DNA from: Pseudomonas sp.
GTDB lineage: Bacteria; Pseudomonadota; Gammaproteobacteria; Pseudomonadales; Pseudomonadaceae
Length of the DNA stretch: 7,686 nucleotides
Direction of reading: 5' to 3'
NCBI RefSeq assembly: GCF_030147005.1
Contig: NZ_JASLAW010000258.1
Span: 1-7,686, forward strand
Positions 1 to 6,156 of the stretch are shown piece after piece. The position numbers and the translations under genes were made by a program. Under the pieces are notes generated by a model, which was given only the letters and a program-made list of their open reading frames with translations, was not told the DNA's origin and did not search any database. Position 1 is the stretch's first letter. Each line of letters opens with the position of its first letter.

Positions 1-105
1 GACCTGTGACCTGTGACCTGTGACCTGTGACCTGTGACCTGTGACCTGTGGGCTGTGGCCTGTGGCCTATGGCCTATGACCTATGACCTGTGACCTGTGA
101 CCTGT
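1..105. repeat. Tandem array of 15 heptamers (GACCTGT type)
   Basis: Fifteen perfect-length 7-base units run without interruption from the window edge, so the array may extend further left. In order they are GACCTGT x7, GGGCTGT, GGCCTGT, GGCCTAT x2, GACCTAT and GACCTGT x3. No reading frame stays plausible through it and it lies beyond the 3' end of gabT, so it is taken as non-coding. The last unit shares its TGT with the first bases of the adjoining REPIN. A simple-sequence array of this kind is expected to vary in copy number by slippage; that is family knowledge, not something seen here. Confidence 0.95.
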
Positions 106-195
106 GGCGAGAGAGCTTGCTCCCGCTGGGCCGCGAAGCGGGCCCAGAAAATGGGACTGCTGCGCAGTCCAGCGCGAGCAAGCTCCCTCGCCACA
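103..195. repeat. REPIN (two inverted REP sequences)
   Basis: The element starts TGTGGCGAG and ends with its exact reverse complement CTCGCCACA. Inside the ends, GAGCTTGCTC on the left is mirrored by GAGCAAGCTC on the right, and CGCTGG is mirrored by CCAGCG. The interior contains two smaller hairpins, a GGGCC/GGCCC one at about 128-145 and GGACTG/CAGTCC at 154-170. This matches the pair-of-inverted-REPs layout common in extragenic spaces of Pseudomonas fluorescens-group genomes, which are mobilised by RAYT transposases encoded elsewhere. It sits between the heptamer array and the gabT terminator. Confidence 0.9.
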
Positions 196-266
196 CTAGG
201 GTGCCTTTTTAACTGACTGGCATTCGGGTAGGCCCCCTCTCATAGGGTTCAGCGCTGACCCCCAGT

Positions 267-296
267 AAAAAAAAACCCGCCGAAGCGGGTTTTTTT
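267..296 (-). terminator. Intrinsic terminator downstream of gabT
   Basis: The sequence is an A-tract, CCCGC, a CGAA tetraloop, GCGGG and a seven-T tract, so it forms a G+C-rich stem extended by A-T pairs. It lies about 20 bases beyond the gabT stop codon and, because it has A and T tracts on both sides, should work in both directions. Confidence 0.93.
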
Positions 297-317
297 ACAT
301 CGAGAAAGACGCCGGGC

Positions 318-1595
318 TCAAAGCTCAGCGAAGCACTCTTCAATGATTGCCAAGCCCTTGTCCAGCAGCTCGTCCGGCGAGGTCAACGGCACCAGAACGC
401 GCAATACGTTGCCGTAGGTTCCGCAGGACAGCAGGATCAGGCCCTTGTCACGCGCCTTCGCCACCACCGACGCAACGGCAGCGGCGTTCGGCTTGTGGCT
501 GTCGCCATCTTCGAACAGTTCCACTGCGATCATCGCGCCCAGGGCACGCACTTCACCGATCACCGGGTATTTGGCCTGGATGGCCTTGAGGCCGGTTACC
601 AGGCGCTCGCCGACGGCCTTGCAGCGGTCCAGCAGGTGCTCTTCTTCGAACACTTCCATTACCGCCAATGCGGCCGCGCAAGCAATCGGGCTGCCGGCGT
701 AGGTGCCGCCCAGGCCACCTGGGGCGATGGCATCCATGTATTCGGCTTTACCGCACACACCGGCCAGCGGGAAGCCACCGGCGATGGATTTGGCGAAGGT
801 GGTCAGGTCGGCGGCAACGCCCATCTGTTCCATGGCAAAGAAGGTACCGGTACGGCCGGCACCGGTTTGTACTTCGTCGGCGATCAGCAGGATGCCGTGC
901 TTGTCGCACAGCTCGCGCAGGCGCTTCATGAAGGATTTCGGCGCAACGTAAAAACCGCCTTCGCCCTGCACCGGCTCGATGATGATCGCCGCGATATCAC
1001 GCGGCTCGGCATCGTTCTTGAAAATGCGTTCGATGCTGGCGATGGCGTCGTCGTCGCTCACACCGTGCAGCTCGTTCGGGTACAGCGCACGGAACACACC
1101 GCCTGGCATCAAGCCCATGCCGGCCGAGTAAGGCACGACTTTGCCGGTCAGCCCCAGGGTCATCATGGTACGGCCGTGGTAAGCGCCGGTGAAGGCGATC
1201 ACGCCAGCGCGGCCAGTGGCGGCGCGGGCGATCTTCACGGCGTTTTCGACCGCTTCGGAACCGGTGGTGACCAGCAGGGTTTTCTTGGCGAAATCACCTG
1301 GCACCTTGGCCGCGACTTTTTCGCAGACTTCCACATAGGGCTCGTAAGCCAGCACCTGGAAGCAGGTGTGGGTCAGCTTGTTCAACTGCTCGGTCACGGC
1401 CGCAATGATTTTCGGATGCACGTGGCCGGTGTTGAGCACGGCGATACCGCCGGCGAAGTCGATGAACTCGCGACCTTCAACGTCGGTCACGGTGGCGTTC
1501 TTCGCGGAGTCGGCGAAGATCGGGTGAATCTGGCCAACACCGCGCGCAACAGCGGCTTCGCGGCGTTTCATCAGGGAAGCGTTGGTCTTGCTCAT
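318..1595 (-). CDS. gabT: 4-aminobutyrate (5-aminovalerate) aminotransferase
   Basis: This PLP-dependent class III aminotransferase moves the amino group of GABA (or 5-aminovalerate) to 2-oxoglutarate in the cytoplasm, giving succinic (or glutaric) semialdehyde. The 425-residue product has the family landmarks: TGSEAVENA at 111-119 for phosphate binding, AYHGRT at 138-143, EPVQGEGG at 207-214, IADEVQTG at 238-245 with Asp240 for the pyridine nitrogen, and FAKSIAGG at 267-274 with the Schiff-base lysine Lys269. The ATG at 1593-1595 is preferred because GAGGA lies a few bases upstream; a GTG at 1611-1613 would add six residues that include the ribosome site. It is the downstream gene of a gabD-gabT pair, 180 bases after gabD, and ends at a strong terminator. 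Whether the main substrate is GABA or 5-aminovalerate (davT) cannot be told from the sequence. Confidence 0.97.
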   Translation of the reverse strand: MSKTNASLMKRREAAVARGVGQIHPIFADSAKNATVTDVEGREFIDFAGGIAVLNTGHVHPKIIAAVTEQLNKLTHTCFQVLAYEPYVEVCEKVAAKVPGDFAKKTLLVTTGSEAVENAVKIARAATGRAGVIAFTGAYHGRTMMTLGLTGKVVPYSAGMGLMPGGVFRALYPNELHGVSDDDAIASIERIFKNDAEPRDIAAIIIEPVQGEGGFYVAPKSFMKRLRELCDKHGILLIADEVQTGAGRTGTFFAMEQMGVAADLTTFAKSIAGGFPLAGVCGKAEYMDAIAPGGLGGTYAGSPIACAAALAVMEVFEEEHLLDRCKAVGERLVTGLKAIQAKYPVIGEVRALGAMIAVELFEDGDSHKPNAAAVASVVAKARDKGLILLSCGTYGNVLRVLVPLTSPDELLDKGLAIIEECFAEL

Positions 1596-1717
1596 AAAGT
1601 CCTCATTCGCCACTCATCGGGTGGCGTGGTCCAAGGCATACGTGGCGGGGAGGCAGCTACGGCAGCATGCGATGATCGACTGCCACAGCTTTCCCGGCCA
1701 CTACGAATAACGATGTG

Positions 1718-1757
1718 AAACACGCAAAGGGACAGCGCTCTCGTGCCCTCTGCGTTT
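1718..1757 (-). other. Imperfect stem-loop between gabD and gabT
   Basis: CGCAAAGGG (1723-1731) and CCCTCTGCG (1746-1754) can pair over nine positions with one mismatch, and flanking AAA/TTT can extend the stem past a two-base bulge. In the minus-strand message it would fold about 20 to 60 bases after the gabD stop, inside the 180-base intercistronic spacer. There is no T-tract, so it is not a classical terminator. It could affect relative mRNA stability of the two genes, but that is a guess. No second promoter for gabT was recognised in the spacer. Confidence 0.35.
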
Positions 1758-1775
1758 GCTGCAATCACGTGCCGG

Positions 1776-3218
1776 TCAGATGCCCAGGCAGAGGTATTTG
1801 ATTTCCAGGTAATCCTCGATCCCGTACTTGGAGCCTTCACGGCCCAGGCCCGAAGCCTTGATGCCGCCGAACGGCGCCACTTCGTTGGAGATCAACCCGG
1901 TATTGACGCCGACCATGCCGTATTCCAGGGCCTCGGCCACACGGAACACACGGCCCAGGTCGCGGGCATAGAAGTAGGACGCCAGGCCGAACTCGGTGTC
2001 GTTGGCCATCGCGATCACGTCGGCTTCATCTTTGAAACGGAACAGCGGCGCCAGTGGGCCAAAGGTTTCTTCCTTGGCCACGGCGGCGGTTTTCGGCACG
2101 TCGGTCAGAATGGTCGGCTCGAAGAAGTTGCCTTCCATCGCCTTGCCGCCGGCCAGCAGCTTGGCGCCTTTGCTCAGGGCATCGGCGATGTGTTCCTGCA
2201 CCTTGGCCACGGCCTTTTCGTCAATCAGCGGGCCGGTGGTAGTGCCCTCTTCCAGACCGTTGCCGATCTTGAGCTTGGCCACGGCCACTTTGAGCTTTTC
2301 GGCAAACGCGTCGTACACCGAATCCTGGATATAAAGACGGTTGGCGCAGACGCACGTCTGACCGTTGTTGCGGTACTTGGAGATGATCGCGCCTTCGACG
2401 GCCTTATCCAGGTCAGCGTCGTCGAACACGATAAACGGCGCGTTGCCGCCCAGCTCCAGGGAGACTTTCTTGATGTCCTTGGCGCATTCGGCCATCAGCT
2501 GGCGACCGATTTCGGTGGAGCCGGTGAAGGACAATTTACGCACGATCGGGTTGCTGGTCAGCTCGCCACCGATGTCGCCGGCGCTGCCGGTGACCACACT
2601 CAGCACGCCTTTGGGAATACCGGCACGGTGCGCCAGCTCAACCAGGGCCAGGGCCGAGAACGGGGTTTGCGAAGCGGGCTTGATCACCATGGTGCAGCCG
2701 GCAGCCAGGGCCGGGCCGGCTTTGCGGGTGATCATCGCCGCAGGGAAGTTCCACGGGGTGATGGCAGCGGTCACGCCGATCGGCTGCTTGATCACGATCA
2801 GGCGCTTGTCGGGCTGGTGGCCGGGGATCACGTCACCGTAGATGCGCTTGGCTTCTTCGGCGAACCACTCGATAAAGGAAGCGGCGTAGACGATCTCGCC
2901 CTTGGCTTCGGCCAGCGGCTTGCCTTGTTCGAGGGTCATCAGGCGGCCGAGGTCGTCCTGGTTTTCGATCAGCAGTTCGAACCAACGGCGCAGCTTGTTG
3001 GCGCGCTCCTTGGCGGTGAGTGCACGCCAGGCCGGCAAGGCCTTGTCGGCGGCTTCGATGGCACGGCGGGTTTCCGCGGCGCCCATCTTCGGCACGGTGC
3101 CGAGAATTTCGCCCGTGGCCGGGTTATTGACCTTGATGGTTTGACCGTTGTCCGCATCGACCCAAGCGCCATCGATAAAGGCTTGCTGGCGGAACAACTG
3201 GGTATCTTTGAGCTGCAT
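1776..3218 (-). CDS. gabD: Succinate-semialdehyde (glutarate-semialdehyde) dehydrogenase
   Basis: This cytoplasmic aldehyde dehydrogenase oxidises the semialdehyde made by GabT to succinate (or glutarate), normally with NADP+. The 480-residue product is the usual family length. Visible motifs are TPWNFP at 154-159 with Asn157, MVIKPASQTP at 177-186 with the cofactor-binding Lys180, FTGSTEIG at 231-238, LELGGNAPF at 254-262 with general base Glu255, GQTCVCANR at 286-294 with catalytic Cys289, and EETFGP at 383-388. Cys291, two residues after the nucleophile, is the spacing of the disulfide redox switch described in human SSADH. The ATG is set by AAGGAAAG (minus strand, 3231-3224) about eight bases upstream; the open frame continues upstream of it but looks non-coding. 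It is first of the gabD-gabT pair. In pseudomonads the same enzyme is called DavD in lysine catabolism. Confidence 0.97.
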   Translation of the reverse strand: MQLKDTQLFRQQAFIDGAWVDADNGQTIKVNNPATGEILGTVPKMGAAETRRAIEAADKALPAWRALTAKERANKLRRWFELLIENQDDLGRLMTLEQGKPLAEAKGEIVYAASFIEWFAEEAKRIYGDVIPGHQPDKRLIVIKQPIGVTAAITPWNFPAAMITRKAGPALAAGCTMVIKPASQTPFSALALVELAHRAGIPKGVLSVVTGSAGDIGGELTSNPIVRKLSFTGSTEIGRQLMAECAKDIKKVSLELGGNAPFIVFDDADLDKAVEGAIISKYRNNGQTCVCANRLYIQDSVYDAFAEKLKVAVAKLKIGNGLEEGTTTGPLIDEKAVAKVQEHIADALSKGAKLLAGGKAMEGNFFEPTILTDVPKTAAVAKEETFGPLAPLFRFKDEADVIAMANDTEFGLASYFYARDLGRVFRVAEALEYGMVGVNTGLISNEVAPFGGIKASGLGREGSKYGIEDYLEIKYLCLGI

Positions 3219-3347
3219 GTCGGCTTTCCTTAACAGCACCGCGCGCACGCGGAGCGAATTAGAGTTGTTGAAAGGCGCCTGGTGGGCTGCCGTCAGGGAA
3301 ATCAGCCTCGGTGCACACAATCGATAAAGCGCGCACGGGAGACAGGG

Positions 3348-3365
3348 CGTTTGAAATCTCAAACG
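3348..3365. promoter_or_regulatory. Perfect dyad, candidate gabD operator
   Basis: CGTTTGA, a four-base centre AATC, then TCAAACG gives seven-base perfect inverted arms. It starts two bases downstream of the putative -10 hexamer of the gabD promoter and so covers the predicted transcription start, which is a typical repressor position. The cognate regulator is unknown and not encoded in the window. The site identity is seen; its role is inferred. Confidence 0.5.
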
Positions 3366-3366
3366 A

Positions 3367-3395
3367 ATCCTAGGATCAATGGGGGTACAGGGCAA
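3367..3395 (-). promoter_or_regulatory. Putative sigma-70 promoter of gabD-gabT
   Basis: On the minus strand TTGCCC (3395-3390) and TAGGAT (3372-3367) are separated by exactly 17 bases, each matching the consensus at four of six positions. The predicted start is near 3360, giving an untranslated leader of about 140 bases before gabD. An alternative sigma-54 type element was looked for and not recognised. Confidence 0.5.
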
Positions 3396-3400
3396 TAGGA

Positions 3401-3418
3401 TGTTCGAAAAAAAGAACA
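3401..3418. promoter_or_regulatory. Inverted repeat TGTTC-N8-GAACA upstream of gabD -35
   Basis: Five-base perfect arms flank an A-rich spacer. The centre is about 50 bases upstream of the predicted gabD start, abutting the -35, which would suit an activator or an UP-like A-tract element. Only the symmetry and position support this. Confidence 0.35.
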
Positions 3419-3546
3419 AAAACGGCACATCCGTCAAACTTTTCTGATCTGCGTAATTGCACTTGGTTTCACCGCACAGATCGGCGGCACCCGACCCAGA
3501 GCCTGCACACGGCAGTTTCCTACACTTAAACGCCCAAAGACCGGCA

Positions 3547-3575
3547 TGGACGCCCAAGGTCGACATGGGTATGAT
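3547..3575 (+). promoter_or_regulatory. Putative promoter of tRNA-Arg
   Basis: TGGACG (3547-3552), 17 bases, then TATGAT (3570-3575, five of six consensus). The bases after the -10 (GTCGCCCGC) are G+C rich, as is usual for stable RNA promoters under stringent control. The predicted start is near 3582, about seven bases before the mature 5' end. It is divergent from the gabD promoter. Confidence 0.6.
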
Positions 3576-3588
3576 GTCGCCCGCACAA

Positions 3589-3665
3589 GCATCCGTAGCT
3601 CAGCTGGATAGAGTACTGCCCTCCGAAGGCAGGGGTCGTGGGTTCGAATCCCGCCGGGTGCACCA
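3589..3665 (+). tRNA. tRNA-Arg(CCG)
   Basis: The 77-base sequence folds as a complete cloverleaf. The acceptor stem GCATCCG pairs with CGGGTGC, followed by discriminator A and an encoded CCA. The anticodon stem CTGCC/GGCAG encloses the loop CTCCGAA, putting anticodon CCG at 3623-3625, which reads CGG (Arg). The T arm holds the expected GGTTCGAATCC. It is a single-gene transcript with its own promoter and terminator. Its 3' half is the kind of site used by tyrosine integrases, and accessory-type sequence starts just after it, but no second copy of the 3' end is present in the window. Confidence 0.98.
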
Positions 3666-3676
3666 GATATGAAATG

Positions 3677-3711
3677 AAAAAGCCCCAGGTCGTGAGACCT
3701 GGGGCTTTTTT
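3677..3711 (+). terminator. Intrinsic terminator of tRNA-Arg
   Basis: A perfect 15-pair stem runs from 3677-3691 to 3696-3710, with AGCCCCAGGTC mirrored across a GTGA loop and followed by T residues. It begins 12 bases after the tRNA CCA end. Confidence 0.96.
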
Positions 3712-3871
3712 GTGGATGATTTTTGTAAGCCCTGGGTTCAGCTATTGGAAATTGCCAGATCGCTGTCTCACGGGGCTGTTGGATCTCAAGGCGATGGCTG
3801 GGTCCGCACTTAGTTTGCAAACTGCCCACTCCTTCGTGAGGCGCGGTGGCATACAGTAAATGGGCGCTGGA

Positions 3872-3901
3872 TTGACACGTAAATACATCTGTCCCTATTT
3901 T
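3872..3901 (+). promoter_or_regulatory. Possible promoter with consensus -35
   Basis: A perfect TTGACA (3872-3877) is followed after 18 bases by TATTTT (3896-3901, four of six). The predicted start is close to 3908, the first base of an ATG of the following gene, so the message would be leaderless. If translation instead began at the ATG at 3860 this element would lie inside coding sequence. No other promoter was found for this gene. Confidence 0.35.
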
Positions 3902-3907
3902 CCAGCA

Positions 3908-4374
3908 ATGGAACTGTGCCAGATAGATACATATGAAGCTCGTGAGCGCTACCTGAGCAGTCGTGAGACGGCGTTTGCGCTTTATGGCGACCATTGTCTG
4001 ACCACCTCTGCGACTTCGCTATTCGCATTGCCCGAAGCAAAAGCGTTTCTTCAAGCGTTACAGCATAAGAAGATCATCATCCAGCGGGATATTAAGAAAG
4101 ATGCATATTACCGAGAGGTGCCCTTTTACGACGAAACTAGGCAGTAAGCAGTGAGGAAGCGCGTCGCCTGGGCGAAGTCCTATTTAGTTTTATAGACCAA
4201 GCCAGCACCGCTTTATCAACCGAAGACGATGCCATCTGGCAGTCACTTGCCGTCGTCCCACGCGATGATTTCACCACTGGCGAGCAAGAGTTGAAGAACC
4301 TGATCTATCGAACCCGCCGACGTTCGGAGCTGAATTCCATGATGGAGAAACAGGCTCAAACTCAAGCGTCCTGA
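3908..4374 (+). pseudogene. Unrecognised small protein gene split by a frameshift
   Basis: Two coding-like stretches abut. The first, in the frame of ATG 3908 (or in-frame ATG 3860), encodes about 79 residues and stops at 4145-4147. The second runs open from 4141, just after a TAG in its own frame, to a TGA at 4372-4374; it encodes 77 residues and has no ATG, GTG or TTG near its beginning. Its codons are typical of the chromosome, and the product is charged and helical-looking (AVSSEEARRLGEVLFSFIDQ at its start, a basic YRTRRR segment near the end). One base missing near 4138 would join them into a protein of about 156 residues. A real mutation and a sequencing error cannot be told apart here. 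No Shine-Dalgarno precedes either ATG. I do not recognise the family and assign no function. A terminator follows 24 bases after the final stop. Confidence 0.6.
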
Positions 4375-4397
4375 ACGCTTTTCCACATAGAGCCCAT

Positions 4398-4420
4398 AAG
4401 CCGCCTCAGGGCGGCTTTTT
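4398..4420 (+). terminator. Intrinsic terminator after the split gene
   Basis: GCCGCC (4400-4405), a TCAG loop and GGCGGC (4410-4415) are followed by five T residues, with AA before the stem able to extend it. It closes the transcript of the disrupted gene and separates it from the DUF4238 gene. The remaining 234 bases up to 4654 hold no gene I can support; an isolated AAGGAG at 4550-4555 has no start codon at usable distance, and a TATGAT at 4611-4616 with TTGCCA at 4585-4590 is a weak promoter candidate because the spacer is 20 bases. Confidence 0.88.
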
Positions 4421-4654
4421 CACTCCTATAAGAATGCCTTACTCCCAGCGCACGTGACACCCAGCAGCGGCAACGCAGGGCCAAAAGCGGTCGGCCGTGA
4501 ATACCAGATTATTGTCGTAAGCTTTACCAATTAGAAACCGCGGTTGTTTAAGGAGTACAGAGCCACGAGAGCCTATGGCAGTGGTTGCCAGTCCGGCGGC
4601 ACTGAGCATGTATGATTGCCCTGACCTCCCCCTTCACAACGGGAAAATGCGCCG

Positions 4655-5677
4655 ATGCAGCAACTGCGTAAAGACAACCACTACGTGCCCAAGCTTTACC
4701 TAAAGCAGTGGGCTGATAAGGGCCAAATCCTCACTTATCGGCTATTGGTTCCTAGCGATAATGTTCCCCTGTGGAAAAAACAGTCGCTGAAAGGAATTGC
4801 CTTTCACCAACACCTCTACACCTACCTTGCAGGGCAGGAAGAAACAGACGAGTTCGAACGCTGGCTCGACAATGAATTTGAAAATCCTGCGGAGGAAGCT
4901 ATCCGTCGAGTTGTTCGAGAAGATCGGATGCTGCCCGAGCACTGGAGACGGCTTGTGCGGTTCGCGGTTGCCCTAGACGTGCGCACTCCGGCTCGTCTGA
5001 GACAGTTCATACGCCGAGAGAACGAGACATTGCAGACATTAATGGATGAAAGCATGCAACGTTCCGTCCTTAAAATGGAGCAGGCCGCTCAGAGGAATCA
5101 ACCATTCCCAATATCTTCGGATGAAAGCGTTGCCCCCTCTCTCTTCAAAATATCCATCGAGACTCTCTCGGAGGGAGGCGGTCAAGTAAAAGCAGAAACC
5201 GTTGTGGGAAGGCGGTTGTGGATTTGGCAAATGAGGCACCTGTTAACCAAAACGCTAGGCCGCTTACCAACTCACAAATGGACTATCTTGCATGCTCCGG
5301 ATGGTATGTCATGGCCCACATCTGACAACCCGCTTATACGTCTTAATTTTCAGGACTCGAAGAACTATGACTTTGGTGGTGGGTGGGGAGTCAATAATGG
5401 AGACATACTCCTGCCCCTAAGTCCGAAGCACTTACTCTACACCTGCATCGGTAACCAAGTGTGGCCGCGAGGTACCACACTTGATGTTAAGACGGCTAGC
5501 TTGATACGGAAGATGATCATTGAGCATGCTGATCGCTACGTCTTTGCTGAGGAAGCTAGTGATGTGCAATTGATTCGGCCCAGACTGGTTTGCTCAGAAA
5601 CATTTAAAAATGAGTTGTCAACCTGGCAAAACTGGCATGCTGAACAGTGCCGGGCAGAAAGAGAAATGCAAAGCTGA
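4655..5677 (+). CDS. DUF4238-type hypothetical protein
   Basis: The 340-residue product opens with DNHYVPKLYLKQWA at 7-20, which resembles the N-terminal His-x-x-Pro signature of DUF4238 proteins. It also has their usual later landmarks, SWPTSDNPLIRL at 219-230 and ILLPLSPKHLLYT at 251-263. No signal peptide or membrane segment is seen, so it is probably cytoplasmic. The centre (about 62-145) is rich in charged residues and probably helical. The family's biochemical function is not known to me; members are scattered among bacteria, often in accessory regions. Translation starts at ATG 4655 after a weak GGGAAA (4641-4646); this start keeps the conserved N-terminal motif intact. It lies in the same direction as, and 479 bases before, the ATPase gene, too far for obvious co-translation. 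A domain-level match is fairly sure, function is not assigned. Confidence 0.85.
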   Translation: MQQLRKDNHYVPKLYLKQWADKGQILTYRLLVPSDNVPLWKKQSLKGIAFHQHLYTYLAGQEETDEFERWLDNEFENPAEEAIRRVVREDRMLPEHWRRLVRFAVALDVRTPARLRQFIRRENETLQTLMDESMQRSVLKMEQAAQRNQPFPISSDESVAPSLFKISIETLSEGGGQVKAETVVGRRLWIWQMRHLLTKTLGRLPTHKWTILHAPDGMSWPTSDNPLIRLNFQDSKNYDFGGGWGVNNGDILLPLSPKHLLYTCIGNQVWPRGTTLDVKTASLIRKMIIEHADRYVFAEEASDVQLIRPRLVCSETFKNELSTWQNWHAEQCRAEREMQS

Positions 5678-6156
5678 TTGACCGCGTGCTCATCTGAGGC
5701 ATTGAAGCAGGCCGGTCAGAATCGCCAGTAGGTGGCCGCTACGGATCAGTTGCAGTCCTTGAGTTCTTAGCCGACGTCTCCTCCTGACTGATTCCCCCTG
5801 TCAGCACGAATGCAAATGACAGATCGGTGGCGACGCGATCCGGTAGCCACGTGAGCAGCAATGACGCAACTGATCCCAATGTTAGGAAACCCACCACCGG
5901 GTGACTGGCACTCCACCCGGCGCGCGCAGTTGTCCCCCACCACACCTGCGGGCTATACGTGTCGTTTTTTCTGCACTCCTTCAGTAAGGTCAAGAACTCG
6001 TAGCCAGTGGCTAGGCATGGCCCTTTAGGCATGAGATAAAGCCTGCAAAACCCTGCATCGTGAGGCTAATTTCAAGGACCCTCAGGCTTGCAGATAAAAG
6101 CGGTGGCCACCCAAACCATACCCGCTAATTTAGATAATATTATCCAGGGAAGAAAA
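5678..6156. other. 479-base spacer without a convincing gene
   Basis: Just after the DUF4238 stop, TGACCG (5679-5684) and CGGTCA (5714-5719) could pair but no T-tract follows, so a terminator is doubtful. A 97-codon minus-strand frame (6032-5739) has one hydrophobic stretch (VVGFLTLGSVASLLLTWL) but no ribosome site or context, and I do not call it. The last 120 bases are richer in symmetry: AAGCCTG (6039-6045) can pair with CAGGCTT (6083-6089), or AGCCT (6040-6044) with AGGCT (6063-6067); GGTGGCCACC (6102-6111) and GATAATATTATC (6133-6144) are perfect palindromes. The promoter of the ATPase gene must lie here or upstream, but I could not identify a good -35/-10 pair. Confidence 0.5.
6133..6150 (+). 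promoter_or_regulatory. Palindrome next to the ATPase ribosome site
   Basis: The perfect 12-base palindrome GATAATATTATC (6133-6144) is followed within one base by AGGGA (6146-6150), which is six bases before the ATG at 6157. The ribosome site is good and decides the start. The palindrome could be an operator or part of an AT-rich promoter; its position would place a bound protein, or a hairpin, against the ribosome site. Confidence 0.45.

Noticed and set aside
1..195. CRISPR array
   Set aside because: The repeats are contiguous heptamers with no spacers, and the palindromic part is a REPIN.
495..1718. 407-codon plus-strand frame opposite gabT
   Set aside because: It is a shadow of a high-GC gene. 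GabT on the other strand has all catalytic motifs, while this frame is low-complexity and rich in His and Gly.
1743..3233. 496-codon plus-strand frame opposite gabD
   Set aside because: Same reason: gabD on the minus strand is unmistakable, and this frame resembles no protein family.
3812..3823. Perfect palindrome AGTTTGCAAACT
   Set aside because: Its position between the tRNA terminator and the split gene would allow an operator, but 12-base symmetry alone with no promoter at the right place is not enough.
3434..3994. 186-codon minus-strand frame across the tRNA
   Set aside because: It is the antisense of the tRNA-Arg gene and its terminator. The GGIRTHDP-type peptide it encodes is a well-known artefact of reading opposite tRNA genes.
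4575..4703. 42-codon frame overlapping the start of the DUF4238 gene
   Set aside because: An AAGGAG lies upstream but 19 bases from the ATG, too far to serve it, and the peptide overlaps the better-supported gene in another frame.
5739..6032. 97-codon minus-strand frame with a hydrophobic stretch
   Set aside because: It has no Shine-Dalgarno, no recognisable family and no partner on that strand. It remains possible as a small membrane protein but the evidence is too thin.
5678..6156. Retron-type non-coding RNA ahead of the ATPase gene
   Set aside because: Some OLD-like effectors belong to retrons, so I looked for paired msr/msd-like repeats and a reverse transcriptase. No reverse transcriptase is in the window and the pairings seen are short.
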